A stretch of DNA of 64,000 nt from Flavobacteriales bacterium (GCA_030149285.1 JASBRU010000002.1:124001-188000); one strand, 5' to 3'; positions 9,321-20,117 are shown, counted from the stretch's first letter. Translations and numbers: made by a program. Notes: generated by a model not told the origin, from the sequence alone.

Positions 9321-11492
9321 ATGGCAATTTTAAACAGGTTACGCAGTCCTTGGATAATGTTTGGAGCTATTGGTTTAGCAATGGTGGCATTTATACTTAC
9401 TGACCAATTTAGTAATATAGGTAATCCACAACAAGCAAGTAACGCAGGGGTGATAGATGGTGATGTAGTAACTACTCAGGAGTTTCAAAACGCATTGACC
9501 TTTAAAGAAGAGTCTTACAGAAGGACTACCGGAGATAATGAAATGCAACGTACAAGCAGTCATCAATTAAATCAGCAATTGTGGGATGAGATGGTGCGCG
9601 AGAAATTGCAAGGAAACGAGTATGATAAGCTAGGTATTGCAGTCACTAATAAAGAATTGTTCAATATCATTATCAACTTTGATGGGATTAAAAACGATTC
9701 AAGCTTTATAAATCCTAATACAGGTCAGTTTGATCCATTATTGTTTGAGCGTCAATTAGAAGAAGTACTATCCAATGACTCTGAAGACGAGCAAGTAAGA
9801 TTTGTAAAAAGAAAATGGAAGCAAGATGAAGAGGATACTAGAGATGGTAGACTTAATGAGAAATACTTTGCTCTTATTCAAAAAGGTTTATATGTAACTA
9901 ATGCTGAAGCTAAGAAAGCTTACTTTGAAAGTGGTCAAACAGTTTCTTTCAATTACATACAAAAGCCTTATACAACAGATGAAAGTGTAGAAGTGTCAGA
10001 GTCTGATATTAAAAAATACTATAATGCACATAAAAATGAGTATAAGGTTACAGAACCAACTCGCTCTTTTGAGTATGTATTAATTCAAGTTGAACCATCT
10101 GAAGAAGATAAGCAAGTAATTTTAGATGAGCTTACGGGCTTAATGAATGATAGAGTAGTATTTAATAAAACTAATGAATTAGCTGATACAATAGTAGGTT
10201 TAAAAAATACTACAGAGGATTCATTGTTTGTTGAGGATAACTCTGACTTTGGTTTTGACCCAACTTATTATCCAAAAGACAGAATGCCTAGTCCTATAGA
10301 TAGCATTTTTGAAACAGCTGCAATAGGAACTACTTATGGTCCGTATGAATTTGGAAACAGAACTTATGCTATAAGTAAATTATTAGATACTAAAACTACA
10401 GCAGATTCTGCAAGGGCTCGCCATATTTTAATTGCCTATCAAGGTGCAGAAAGAGTAAACCCTGCAGTTACTAGAAATGCAGAAGAAGCTAAAGTTTTTG
10501 CTGATAGTCTACTGAATGTGGTTAAGAATGATCGTTCTAAGTTTGATGAAATAGCAAAAACTTTATCAGATGGTCCATCAGGTAAAGACGGAGGAGACCT
10601 TAAGTGGTTTGGACAAGCTCAAATGACACCTAAGTTTAGCGAGTTTGTTTTTAATGGTAACAAAGGAGACTTAGATGTAGTTGAAACTGAATTTGGTTTC
10701 CACATTATAGAAGTTACTGATATTAGTGCTACAACTTCTAAGCAGTATAAAATGGCTCACATAGTAAGAAAATTAGAAGTAGGAGAAAAGACAGAAGAGG
10801 AAAAATACAACGAAGCATTTTCAATTGCACAAAGTGAGAGTTTTGAAGATTTCCAAACCAAAGTACAAGAGCAAGGTTTGCAAATTCGTCCTGTGCAAGA
10901 CTTAAAACCTTTTGACCAACTTATTAGAGGTTTAGGTAATAACCGAGATATGGTAAGATGGGCATTTAATGCCGATGTAAATGAAGGAGACTTTAAATTA
11001 TTTGATTTAGATGAGCAGTTTATTGTAGCTCATTTATCTGCTAAGATTGAAGGTGAGTACAAAACTTTAGATCAGGTAAGAGGTGAAGTAGAACGTAAGG
11101 TTAGAAAAGAAAAGCAAGCAGATGTATTTATAAAAGAATTTGCTGATGCATCAGGTGCCGGTAACTTAGAGCAAATAGCTACTTCTATAGGTTTAACCGT
11201 AAAAAGTCAAGGTGCTACATTTGGTAACAGTACATTAGAATCTATAGGTGCTGAGCCAAAAGTTATTGGAACTGTATTCGGATTAGCTCCGGGTGTTGTT
11301 TCAGAGCCAATTGAAGGTGAGTTTGGAGTGTACTTAGTATCTGTTACAGCAAGTACCCCACAAGCTGCTAAAGAAGATTATAGTGCAGAAAAAACTAGCT
11401 TAACAGGTAGAAACTCAACATTAGTAAATGGTGTTTTCCAAATGCTAAAAGATGAATACCAAGTTGAAGATAATCGTTACCAATTCTATTAA
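9321..11492 (+). CDS. PpiD/SurA-like peptidylprolyl isomerase
   Basis: N-terminal TM anchor, ARHILIAYQG...FDEIAKTLSDGPSGKDGGDLKWFGQAQM...F.IIEV parvulin domain. Confidence 0.92.
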   Translation: MAILNRLRSPWIMFGAIGLAMVAFILTDQFSNIGNPQQASNAGVIDGDVVTTQEFQNALTFKEESYRRTTGDNEMQRTSSHQLNQQLWDEMVREKLQGNEYDKLGIAVTNKELFNIIINFDGIKNDSSFINPNTGQFDPLLFERQLEEVLSNDSEDEQVRFVKRKWKQDEEDTRDGRLNEKYFALIQKGLYVTNAEAKKAYFESGQTVSFNYIQKPYTTDESVEVSESDIKKYYNAHKNEYKVTEPTRSFEYVLIQVEPSEEDKQVILDELTGLMNDRVVFNKTNELADTIVGLKNTTEDSLFVEDNSDFGFDPTYYPKDRMPSPIDSIFETAAIGTTYGPYEFGNRTYAISKLLDTKTTADSARARHILIAYQGAERVNPAVTRNAEEAKVFADSLLNVVKNDRSKFDEIAKTLSDGPSGKDGGDLKWFGQAQMTPKFSEFVFNGNKGDLDVVETEFGFHIIEVTDISATTSKQYKMAHIVRKLEVGEKTEEEKYNEAFSIAQSESFEDFQTKVQEQGLQIRPVQDLKPFDQLIRGLGNNRDMVRWAFNADVNEGDFKLFDLDEQFIVAHLSAKIEGEYKTLDQVRGEVERKVRKEKQADVFIKEFADASGAGNLEQIATSIGLTVKSQGATFGNSTLESIGAEPKVIGTVFGLAPGVVSEPIEGEFGVYLVSVTASTPQAAKEDYSAEKTSLTGRNSTLVNGVFQMLKDEYQVEDNRYQFY

Positions 11493-11512
11493 TAGATAGA
11501 AAAAAATACTAA

Positions 11513-11546
11513 AAGAAAAGCCGCTCAACTGAGCGGCTTTTCTTTT
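11513..11546. terminator. Bidirectional terminator between convergent PPIase and rodA
   Basis: AAAAGAAAAGCCGCTCAACTGAGCGGCTTTTCTTTT. Confidence 0.85.
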
Positions 11547-12806
11547 TTATAATATTTCCATTCTGTAGGAGTCTAACCGAATAAATATAAATAGCAGCAA
11601 AGTAAAACCCCATAATGAGGATCCTCCTGCGCTAAAAAATGGTAAAGGAATACCAATTACAGGTGCCAAGCCAACAGTCATGGCTATATTTATGGTAAAG
11701 TGTATGAATATTACTGAAGCCACTCCGTACCCATATATTCTGCTAAAAGCAGATTTTTGCCTCTCTGCTATTTGAATAATCCTAAACAGGAGTACCATAA
11801 ATAGTACAATAACAAATGTGCTTCCTATAAAGCCCCATTCTTCTCCTACAGTGCAAAAAATAAAGTCTGTACTCTGTTCAGGAACAAAATCAAACTTTGT
11901 TTGCGTGCCTTCTAAAAAGCCTTTTCCGCTAAAGCCACCGGAGCCAATTGCAATTTTAGACTGTTCGGTATTATAACCTATGCCTGAAGGGTCTTCTTCT
12001 ATACCCAATACAATGTTTATACGCCTTTGTTGGTACTCTTTTAGTAGATTATGAAAACCATAGTCTATGGTTTGTAAAAAGCCAATACTTAATGCAATAA
12101 AAAAGCCTATACGAACAATCATTCTTTTGCTTTTTCTGGCAAAGAAGATGAGTATTGCCCCCAAGCCTAATAAACAATAAGTAATAATGAGCGCATCATA
12201 CAATAATGCGAGTACTGATAGTACAGCTACAGCAATTCCAATAGCTATATAGTTTGCAGATAGCCCTTCTCTGTACAAAACAAGAATAAACGCTGTAAAA
12301 ACAAGTGCAGATCCTTTATCATTTTGCAATACAATTAAAGCCATTGGTAATAGAAAAATACCAAAACTGATAAGTTTGGTTTTTAATCTGCCCATATTTA
12401 TATTCAGGGTGCTGAGGTATTTGGCTAAAGCCAAACCAGTACCAAACTTGGCAAATTCTGAGGGTTGTATACTAAAGCCTCCAAAGCTAAACCATGAACG
12501 AGCACCTGATATTTCTCTACCAAAGAGTAACACTAGCACTAGTAGTAATACAGTGGATATAAAAATAGGGTAGGCCAGCTTTTCAAATATACTGCCATCT
12601 GTAGCCAAAATAACAAGTATTAGTATAACTGCTGCACCAATACTTATGAGCTGTTTGCCATACTTTTGGCTCATATCCAGTATGCTGCTATGTTCTTCAT
12701 TATAAACAGCTGCATAAATGTTTATCCACCCTAAAAAAACCAATAGGAAATAGAGTAGTACCAGTAGCCAATCTATATTATATAAGATGTTTTTACTCTG
12801 TCGCAA
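11547..12806 (-). CDS. rodA: Rod shape-determining protein RodA
   Basis: SEDS family: QPSEFAKFGTGLALAKYL, FVPEQSTDFIFCTVGEEWGF, PLPFFSAGGSS. Confidence 0.95.
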   Translation of the reverse strand: MRQSKNILYNIDWLLVLLYFLLVFLGWINIYAAVYNEEHSSILDMSQKYGKQLISIGAAVILILVILATDGSIFEKLAYPIFISTVLLLVLVLLFGREISGARSWFSFGGFSIQPSEFAKFGTGLALAKYLSTLNINMGRLKTKLISFGIFLLPMALIVLQNDKGSALVFTAFILVLYREGLSANYIAIGIAVAVLSVLALLYDALIITYCLLGLGAILIFFARKSKRMIVRIGFFIALSIGFLQTIDYGFHNLLKEYQQRRINIVLGIEEDPSGIGYNTEQSKIAIGSGGFSGKGFLEGTQTKFDFVPEQSTDFIFCTVGEEWGFIGSTFVIVLFMVLLFRIIQIAERQKSAFSRIYGYGVASVIFIHFTINIAMTVGLAPVIGIPLPFFSAGGSSLWGFTLLLFIFIRLDSYRMEIL

Positions 12807-14673
12807 GTTGTAGTTCTCTTTTTCGTTTTTCTTCTGCTTTTTTAATCAGTTGTTCCAGTTGCAATTCGTACTCATCACTTAAGTCTCCTTCTAGCATCCT
12901 TTTTTCAAGCGCTTCTCTACTTATTTCACCGGTAATATATTGTTCAATTAATAAACTGGTAATGGGTGCAGCCCATCTTGAGCCCCAATAACCGTTCTCT
13001 ACAACTATGGCAATAGCAATTTTTGGGTTGTCTTTTGGTGCAAAAGCTATAAAAATAGAGTGGTCTTGCCCATGTGGGTTTTCTGCCGTACCGGTTTTTC
13101 CACACATTTCTATTCCTTCTAGTCTAGAGCCCCTTGCAGTACCATTTTCAAAAACATCATACATACCCTCTATTACCTTTTCAAAGTGTACAGAATCTAT
13201 GGTTGTATATTTAGGTTTTGTAAAGTTTTCATCATCAATAGGTTTGCCATCAATAGATTTTACAATATGAGGTGTGTAGTAATATCCTCTATTAGCAATT
13301 GTAGCCGTAAAGTTGGCCAATTGTATAGGACTAGTTAATATTTCTCCTTGCCCAATAGCATTAGAAATTGTAGTTACAGCTCTCCAGCTAGTTCCACCAT
13401 ATACAGCATTGTAGTAATCTACATCCGGTATTTTTCCTTTGGTGCCCGTTGGTAAGTCGTTATTTAAAAATTTACCTAAACCAAAACTAGTAACGTGGTC
13501 ATGCCAAACCATAAAGCCTTCAGCAGTAGTATGGTATTTTTCTATTACTCCTTTATATACATTGCAATAGTAGTTGTTGCAAGATTTAGAGATGGATGTT
13601 TTTAAGGCAATAGGGTGGTGTGTGTCGCAATGGCAACTTACATGCAATGATCCATAATGGAAGCCATGCCTGCATGTAAATGTTGTGTTCTCGGTAATAG
13701 TGCCTTCTTGTAAACCAATTAGCGCATTCATTAACTTAAATGGTGACCCTGGTGGATAGGTAGCTAATAAGCCTCTATCAAAAAGAGGTTTGTTGATGGA
13801 GTCGTTATAAAGCTTTGTGTAATTTTTAGAACGAATTCTACCAACTAATAGGTTGGGGTCATAAGTAGGGCTAGAGATGAGGGCAAGTATTTCTCCGGTA
13901 GAAGGTTCTATAGCTACAATACTACCTCTTTTGTTTTTCATGAGGCGCTCTCCATAAGCCTGTAATACGATGTCTATTGTACTGGTTACATCAGAGCCAG
14001 GAGTAGCCAAAGTATCGTACTTACCACCCTGAAAAGAACCCACAACATTGTTATGAACATCTACCATTACACGCTTTACACCTCTGCTTCCGCGTAAGTA
14101 TTCTTCATAAGATTTTTCTATACCGGCTTCACCAATATTGTCTCCTTTTTGGTAATAGGGCTCTTTTTCTAAGGTTCGTTGAGACACCTCATTTACATAA
14201 CCCAATACATTTGCTGCAGAATGAATAGGGTACTCTCTTAGTGTACGGCTCTGTGCAAAAAAGCCTTCGTATTTATATAGCTTCTCTTTAAAAATTGCAT
14301 AGTCTCCTTTAGACATCTCCTTGATAAAGATGGATGGCTTGCGAGGAGAGTTTGGTTTTTTTCTGGCTTTTTTCATTTTTAAAATGAACTCCTCTTTTGT
14401 AATGTTTGCCAACTCACAAAACTCATTTGTGTCTAAGGTTTTTACATTGTTGGGAGTAACCATTATGTCATAGGCAGGTTGGTTTGCAACCAATAACTGC
14501 CCGTTTCTATCATATATAAAACCACGGTCTGGGTAGAGAGTAATTGTACGCCTAGAGTTATTTTCTGCTGATAATTTATAACTATCATCTATAACTTGTA
14601 TATAGAACAGGCGCACCGTAAATACGATAGCTATAAAAATAAATAAAAAGTATACTAGGTGTTTTCGCTCCAC
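12793..14673 (-). CDS. mrdA: Penicillin-binding protein 2
   Basis: Transpeptidase: PPGSPFKL (SxxK variant region), SKSCNNYY (SxN), CGKTGTAENPHG (KTG). Confidence 0.95.
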   Translation of the reverse strand: MERKHLVYFLFIFIAIVFTVRLFYIQVIDDSYKLSAENNSRRTITLYPDRGFIYDRNGQLLVANQPAYDIMVTPNNVKTLDTNEFCELANITKEEFILKMKKARKKPNSPRKPSIFIKEMSKGDYAIFKEKLYKYEGFFAQSRTLREYPIHSAANVLGYVNEVSQRTLEKEPYYQKGDNIGEAGIEKSYEEYLRGSRGVKRVMVDVHNNVVGSFQGGKYDTLATPGSDVTSTIDIVLQAYGERLMKNKRGSIVAIEPSTGEILALISSPTYDPNLLVGRIRSKNYTKLYNDSINKPLFDRGLLATYPPGSPFKLMNALIGLQEGTITENTTFTCRHGFHYGSLHVSCHCDTHHPIALKTSISKSCNNYYCNVYKGVIEKYHTTAEGFMVWHDHVTSFGLGKFLNNDLPTGTKGKIPDVDYYNAVYGGTSWRAVTTISNAIGQGEILTSPIQLANFTATIANRGYYYTPHIVKSIDGKPIDDENFTKPKYTTIDSVHFEKVIEGMYDVFENGTARGSRLEGIEMCGKTGTAENPHGQDHSIFIAFAPKDNPKIAIAIVVENGYWGSRWAAPITSLLIEQYITGEISREALEKRMLEGDLSDEYELQLEQLIKKAEEKRKRELQLATE

Positions 14674-14677
14674 AATA

Positions 14678-15181
14678 CTAGCGAGATCTATTGGTTAAGA
14701 ACTGCAAAATTAAAATTATTAGTACAGAAAACACTGTACTTGCCAAGGCTCTTAACAAGGTAGGGAATAACTCACTAAACCTAAAGGCTTCTATAAAAAA
14801 AAGTATAAAATGATGGGTAAGTACTGCAATAACTGTATAGGTAATAAAGCTACCTAACCCTATGCTTTTCATATCAGCCTTTTCAAATTCCGAACCACCT
14901 TGTGTGGAAATTAAACGCAAGATTGCAGGCCTAAAGTATGCCAAGAAAACTGTAGCTGCAGCATGAAGTCCACCTGTACTTTGAAACATGTCTATTGTTA
15001 TACCAATTACAAATGCATTCAACAAAACTGTTGTTCTGCTGTAAGATGTAGGTAGTAACATAATATATAAAATGTAGATATACGGATTGATATATCCGCT
15101 TAGATGAATGTTGTTTAGAATTAGTACTTGCAACAATACTAAACCAATAAATTGGGCAATATGTTGTCCAATATTATTCAT
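14678..15181 (-). CDS. mreD: Rod shape-determining protein MreD
   Basis: Hydrophobic 167 aa between mreC and mrdA. Confidence 0.85.
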   Translation of the reverse strand: MNNIGQHIAQFIGLVLLQVLILNNIHLSGYINPYIYILYIMLLPTSYSRTTVLLNAFVIGITIDMFQSTGGLHAAATVFLAYFRPAILRLISTQGGSEFEKADMKSIGLGSFITYTVIAVLTHHFILFFIEAFRFSELFPTLLRALASTVFSVLIILILQFLTNRSR

Positions 15182-16007
15182 CTCTTTCGTCGCTATTTTC
15201 TAGTTCCAATCGCTCAATTTTCATCAAGTCTTTTACAGCGTATACATGTTTTATGTTGCTATAGTCTTCGGTGAATTTTATAGTAATGTTATGAAAGTTA
15301 TTGTTTTCTCCTAGTGTGTGTTCTTCTACAATACCAATTGGTATACCCTCTGGGAAAAGGGTAGAGTTACTGCCTGTAATTATTGTATCGCCTGTGGCAA
15401 CATCTTGTTGTTTTTGAATTTCATTGAGTTTAGCATATCTGTAGTTGCCACCCTGCCATTCTACTGTTCCGTATCTATTGCTCTTTTTAAATCGGGCATT
15501 AATTTGCTGCTTTTTATGAAGCACGCTCATTACAGTAGCATAGTTGTCTGATACTTCGGTAACTACTCCAATAATACCATTGTTGCTAATTACACCCATA
15601 TCCTTTTCTATTCCGTGCTTTTTACCCTTGTTTAGCGTTAAAAAATTATTGCGGTTAGAGTAGGAGTTACTAATTACTTTGGCAGCTATAAAGGTGTATT
15701 GCTGCATATACAATGAGTCTGAAACCGTATCTGCAGTTGCATTAGTGGCAAAATAGGAGCTCTTTACTACAGATCGTAGCCGGGCATTTTCTTCTGCTAA
15801 ACTCTCATTTTTATCTTTTAGAGAAAAATATTCGGTAAATGAGCTGTAGCTGTTTAGTACAGAACCACTAAGAGCATTAGATGAGTTGATAACTGTAGCT
15901 CTTTGGTAAGAGTTACTTTGAAAAATAAAAAGGAAACAAATAACCTCTAGCAATAAGAATAGCAAAAAGTTGCGGCTTCGGGATATGAATGCCAGAAGTT
16001 TATTCAT
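15174..16007 (-). CDS. mreC: Rod shape-determining protein MreC
   Basis: N-terminal TM, coiled coil, LTLNKGKKHGIEKDMGVISNNGIIGVV. Confidence 0.93.
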   Translation of the reverse strand: MNKLLAFISRSRNFLLFLLLEVICFLFIFQSNSYQRATVINSSNALSGSVLNSYSSFTEYFSLKDKNESLAEENARLRSVVKSSYFATNATADTVSDSLYMQQYTFIAAKVISNSYSNRNNFLTLNKGKKHGIEKDMGVISNNGIIGVVTEVSDNYATVMSVLHKKQQINARFKKSNRYGTVEWQGGNYRYAKLNEIQKQQDVATGDTIITGSNSTLFPEGIPIGIVEEHTLGENNNFHNITIKFTEDYSNIKHVYAVKDLMKIERLELENSDERDE

Positions 16008-16022
16008 TCACTTAAATCGTTT

Positions 16023-17045
16023 TTAGAGTAAGAAGTTAAACTTATCCATATTTTTTAGTGCAATGCCGGTACCTCTTACAACGGCACGCAATGGATCTTC
16101 TGCAATATAAACGGGTAGTTCTGTTTTCTGAGAAATACGCTTGTCTAATCCTCTAAGCATAGAGCCACCACCAGCCATGTAAATACCGGTATTGTATATA
16201 TCAGCAGCCAATTCCGGTGGAGTCATAGATAAAGCTTCCATAATGGCATCTTCAATACGTAATATTGATTTGTCTAATGCCTTGGCTATTTCTTTATAAG
16301 TAACTACAATTTGTTTTGGTTTACCCGTAAGTAAGTCTCTACCTTGTACAGCAAAGTCATCCGGTGGGTTTTCTAATTCATCAGTAGCAGCACCAACCAC
16401 AATTTTTATACGCTCTGCAGTACGCTCGCCAATATATAAGTTGTGTTGGGTACGCATGTAATAGCTAATATCGTTTGTAAAAACGTCTCCTGCTACTTTT
16501 ATAGATTTATCGGCAACAATACCACCCAATGCAATAACTGCAATTTCTGTAGTACCACCACCAATATCAATAATCATGTTTCCTTTTGGTTCCTGTACGT
16601 CAATACCAATACCTATTGCCGCAGCCATCGGTTCCAAAATCATTTTTACTTCTTTTGCTCCGGCATGTTGTGCCGAATCTTTTACAGCACGCTTTTCTAC
16701 TTCGGTTATACCTGATGGGATACAGATAACCATACGTAATGATGGGGCAAATAATTTATTTTTAAGGGTAGGGATACTTTTTATCATTTCCCTAATCATA
16801 TATTCAGAAGCATTAAAGTCAGCAATAACACCATCTTTCAATGGACGAATAGTTTTAATATTCTCGTGTGTTTTACCGTGCATAGAGCGAGCTTCTTTAC
16901 CCACTGCTATTACTTTATTTGTATTTCTGTCTATTGCTACAATAGAAGGCGCATCAACCACAACCTTATCGTTGTGTATGATAAGTGTATTGGCCGTTCC
17001 AAGGTCAATAGCAATATCTTCTGTCATGAAATTAAAAAGTCCCAT
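16023..17045 (-). CDS. mreB: Rod shape-determining protein MreB
   Basis: DIAIDLGTANTLI, GGGTTEIAVIALGGIV, YMAGGGSMLRGLD. Confidence 0.97.
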   Translation of the reverse strand: MGLFNFMTEDIAIDLGTANTLIIHNDKVVVDAPSIVAIDRNTNKVIAVGKEARSMHGKTHENIKTIRPLKDGVIADFNASEYMIREMIKSIPTLKNKLFAPSLRMVICIPSGITEVEKRAVKDSAQHAGAKEVKMILEPMAAAIGIGIDVQEPKGNMIIDIGGGTTEIAVIALGGIVADKSIKVAGDVFTNDISYYMRTQHNLYIGERTAERIKIVVGAATDELENPPDDFAVQGRDLLTGKPKQIVVTYKEIAKALDKSILRIEDAIMEALSMTPPELAADIYNTGIYMAGGGSMLRGLDKRISQKTELPVYIAEDPLRAVVRGTGIALKNMDKFNFLL

Positions 17046-17053
17046 ACCTGCTT

Positions 17054-18574
17054 TTAGTGTTTAAAGTGGCGAGTTCCTGTAAATACCATTGCCATGTTAT
17101 GTTCATTACAATAGTCAATAGAATTTTGATCTTTAATAGAACCTCCAGGTTGAATTACCGCCTTTATTCCTGCATTATCAGCAATCTCTACACAGTCAGG
17201 GAAAGGGAAAAAAGCATCTGATGCCATTACTGCACCGTTTAAGTCAAAGCCAAATGCTTCTGCTTTTGCAATAGCTTGTCTCAATGCGTCAACTCTACTT
17301 GTTTGTCCTGTGCCGCTGGCTAACAATTGCCTGCCTTTAGCCAGTACTATTGTATTAGATTTAGTGTGTTTACATATTTTAGAGGCAAACTCTAAATCTA
17401 ATTTTTGTTCTTCAGTAGGAGCTGTATTAGTTGCAGTTTTCATATCTGCAATCGCATCAGTTTTTATATCCTTATCCTGCTCTAGTACACCATTAAGTGC
17501 TGTACGAAATTGCTTAGTTGGCAAGGTAATGTTTTTCTGAACTAAAATAATGCGGTTTTTCTTAGATTTTAATATTTCTAATGCATCCTCATTATAGCCA
17601 GGTGCAATTACTACTTCGCAAAAAAGCTTGTTTATTTCTTCTGCAGTAGCAACGTCAATAGTTTTGTTGGTGATTAAGACACCACCAAAGGCTGATACAG
17701 GGTCTCCGGCTAGGGCATCTTTCCATGCGTCTAACAACTCTGGTCTAGATGCTACACCACATGCATTGTTGTGCTTTAATACTGCAAATGTTGTATCAGT
17801 AAACTCAGACATTAGGTTTACGGCTGCGTCAACATCCAATAGGTTGTTGTACGATAATTCTTTGCCGTGTAATTTATCAAACAGTTCGTCTAAATTTCCA
17901 TAAAAACGACCTTCTTGATGTGGGTTTTCACCATATCTAAGTGATGTGCTTTCAGTAATACTTTGCTTTAGGGTATGCTCATCTTTATTAAAATAATTGA
18001 AGATGGCAGTATCATAATGAGAAGATACGTTAAATGCTCTTGAAGCTAATTTTTTACGGTCTTCAATGCTTGTTTGCCCGTCTTTTTCATTTAAGATGTC
18101 TAATACTGTACCGTAATCATCCATAGAAGGCACAATCAATACATCATTAAAGTTTTTGGCAGCAGCACGTATCAATGAAATACCACCAATGTCAATTTTT
18201 TCTATAATATCTTGCTCAGAAGCTCCTGATGCAACAGTTTTTTCAAAAGGATATAAGTCTACAACAACAATATCCATCTCTGGAATTTCATATTCCTCTA
18301 ACTGTGTAACATCACCCGCCAATGAACGTCTAGATAATATACCACCAAATACTTTTGGGTGTAATGTTTTTACACGACCACCTAAAATAGATGGATAACC
18401 GGTTAGGTCTTCCACCGCATTTACGGGTATATTAAGTTGTTCTATAAAATTTTGGGTTCCTCCGGTAGAGTAAATTTCAATTCCAAGCTCATGAAATTTT
18501 CTTACTAAGGGTTCTAATCCATCTTTGTGAAATACGGATACCAGTGCGCTTTTCGCCTTTTTTAATTCGTTCAT
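17054..18574 (-). CDS. purH: Bifunctional AICAR formyltransferase/IMP cyclohydrolase
   Basis: ALVSVFHKDGLEPLVRKFHELGIEIYSTGGT, GGRVKTLHPKVFGG, LRYGENPHQ, ASDAFFPFPD. Confidence 0.97.
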   Translation of the reverse strand: MNELKKAKSALVSVFHKDGLEPLVRKFHELGIEIYSTGGTQNFIEQLNIPVNAVEDLTGYPSILGGRVKTLHPKVFGGILSRRSLAGDVTQLEEYEIPEMDIVVVDLYPFEKTVASGASEQDIIEKIDIGGISLIRAAAKNFNDVLIVPSMDDYGTVLDILNEKDGQTSIEDRKKLASRAFNVSSHYDTAIFNYFNKDEHTLKQSITESTSLRYGENPHQEGRFYGNLDELFDKLHGKELSYNNLLDVDAAVNLMSEFTDTTFAVLKHNNACGVASRPELLDAWKDALAGDPVSAFGGVLITNKTIDVATAEEINKLFCEVVIAPGYNEDALEILKSKKNRIILVQKNITLPTKQFRTALNGVLEQDKDIKTDAIADMKTATNTAPTEEQKLDLEFASKICKHTKSNTIVLAKGRQLLASGTGQTSRVDALRQAIAKAEAFGFDLNGAVMASDAFFPFPDCVEIADNAGIKAVIQPGGSIKDQNSIDYCNEHNMAMVFTGTRHFKH

Positions 18575-18699
18575 TTAAAGCATCTTAATGAGCTTGCAAT
18601 TTTAACTAATTTAGCCGCCAATAGCAATAGTAAAAGGCGGTTATTTTTGAGACTTATTAAAGGTTTATTGTTTAATTTTAGCCGATAGATAGAGTAATT

Positions 18700-19953
18700 A
18701 TGGTTTTTATAAGACTTCTTATAGAGAGTGTATTGTTTGCTACCCATGCCTTGGTGGTAAATAAGTTGCGTACTTTTTTATCTCTTTTAGGGGTAGCCAT
18801 TGGTATCTTTTCTATCATTTTAGTGCTTACTGCTGTAGACTCATTAGAAAATAACATTAAAGAGAGTATTAATAAACTTGGAAGTGATGTTATTTATGTT
18901 CAAAAATGGCCTTGGGGTGGAGAAGGAGGAGAATATGCTTGGTGGGAGTATTGGAAACGCCCGCAACCTAAGTACCGAGAGTTTGAACAATTAAGTGATA
19001 GAATACAAAATGCAGAGGCTGTAGCTTACGGAGCAGGTACGTCTGAAACTGTAAAGTATAGTAATAAAACATTGCAAAATGTAACTTTATTAGCCGCGTC
19101 ACATTCTTATAATGATATATGGGGCTTTGAGCTGAGTAATGGTAGGATGTTTACCACATCAGAATCTGCTGGAGGTGCAAACGTAGCTATTGTTGGTTAT
19201 GAAGTTGCAGATGCTTTATTTGGCTCTACAAATCCTATAGGTAAAGAAATAAAAACAATGGGCAGAAAGCTTATTGTTATAGGAGTATTTAAAAAAGTGG
19301 GCTCAACTTTGGTAGGACAAAGTACAGATGAGCAGATTATTATCCCAGTTAATTTTTTACAGAAAATAGTAAATGTTGGTACTGAAGAGTACGGACCTTT
19401 TATTATGGTTAAAGCTAAAGAAGGGGTAACCTCTCTGCAAATAAAGGATGAGATTACCGGTATTATGCGAAAAATTAGGAGGCTAAAACCTAAAGCTAAT
19501 AATGATTTTTCTTTAAACGAAATCAGTGTTATCTCAGAAGGGATAGGGCAGTTATTTGGTGTGGTAAGCTTTGCAGGTGCTATTATTGGTGGTTTTGCAC
19601 TGTTGGTTGGTGGTTTTAGTATTGCCAATATTATGTTTGTTTCGGTAAAAGAGCGCACTAACCAAATTGGTATTCAAAAATCTTTAGGTGCTAAGAATCA
19701 CTTTATATTATTGCAGTTTATTTTCGAGTCGGTATTTTTATCAGTAGTAGGGGGTGCCTGTGGTTTGTTGTTGGTATACATATCTGTGTTAATAGCAAAT
19801 TCTGCTTTTGAGTCATTTACCATTACACTTACATTAGATAACATAGTTTTAGCACTTATTATATCATTTATTATTGGTGTTTTATCAGGTATTATTCCGG
19901 CATTTCTTGCTTCACGCCTCAATCCTGTTGATGCTATTCGTCAAGGCAATTAA
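18700..19953 (+). CDS. MacB/FtsX-family ABC transporter permease
   Basis: LRTFLSLLGVAIGIFSIILVLTAVDSL, FtsX C-terminal ANIMFVSVKERTNQIGIQKSLGAKNHFIL. Confidence 0.9.
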   Translation: MVFIRLLIESVLFATHALVVNKLRTFLSLLGVAIGIFSIILVLTAVDSLENNIKESINKLGSDVIYVQKWPWGGEGGEYAWWEYWKRPQPKYREFEQLSDRIQNAEAVAYGAGTSETVKYSNKTLQNVTLLAASHSYNDIWGFELSNGRMFTTSESAGGANVAIVGYEVADALFGSTNPIGKEIKTMGRKLIVIGVFKKVGSTLVGQSTDEQIIIPVNFLQKIVNVGTEEYGPFIMVKAKEGVTSLQIKDEITGIMRKIRRLKPKANNDFSLNEISVISEGIGQLFGVVSFAGAIIGGFALLVGGFSIANIMFVSVKERTNQIGIQKSLGAKNHFILLQFIFESVFLSVVGGACGLLLVYISVLIANSAFESFTITLTLDNIVLALIISFIIGVLSGIIPAFLASRLNPVDAIRQGN

Positions 19954-20072
19954 ATTACTGTTATTGATGTCCATACTATTGATACACAAATACTTTATTT
20001 TTATATATTGCATTACCAAGAACAATAATTCATGAATTAGAACGCCTATTTTATTAGGTTTTTGTCCTCATG

Positions 20073-20096
20073 TATTAGTAACAAACATTACTAATA
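20073..20096. promoter_or_regulatory. Candidate MarR operator (perfect inverted repeat)
   Basis: TATTAGTAA-CAAACA-TTACTAATA ending 22 bp before MarR ATG. Confidence 0.6.
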
Positions 20097-20117
20097 ACAC
20101 TATATTAATAAACCATA

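Noticed and set aside
16443-17064. Antisense ORFs opposite mreB (16443..16715, 16576..17064, 16866..17057)
   Set aside because: Shadow ORFs of a strongly conserved gene; no independent homology or signals.
18601-18660. CCGCC...GGCGG pair upstream of purH as a riboswitch
   Set aside because: Only a 5-bp stem with a long loop; within chance expectation.
20045-20066. CCTA-TTTTAT-TAGG plus T-tract as a terminator of the ABC permease
   Set aside because: 4-bp AT-rich stem is too weak to support.
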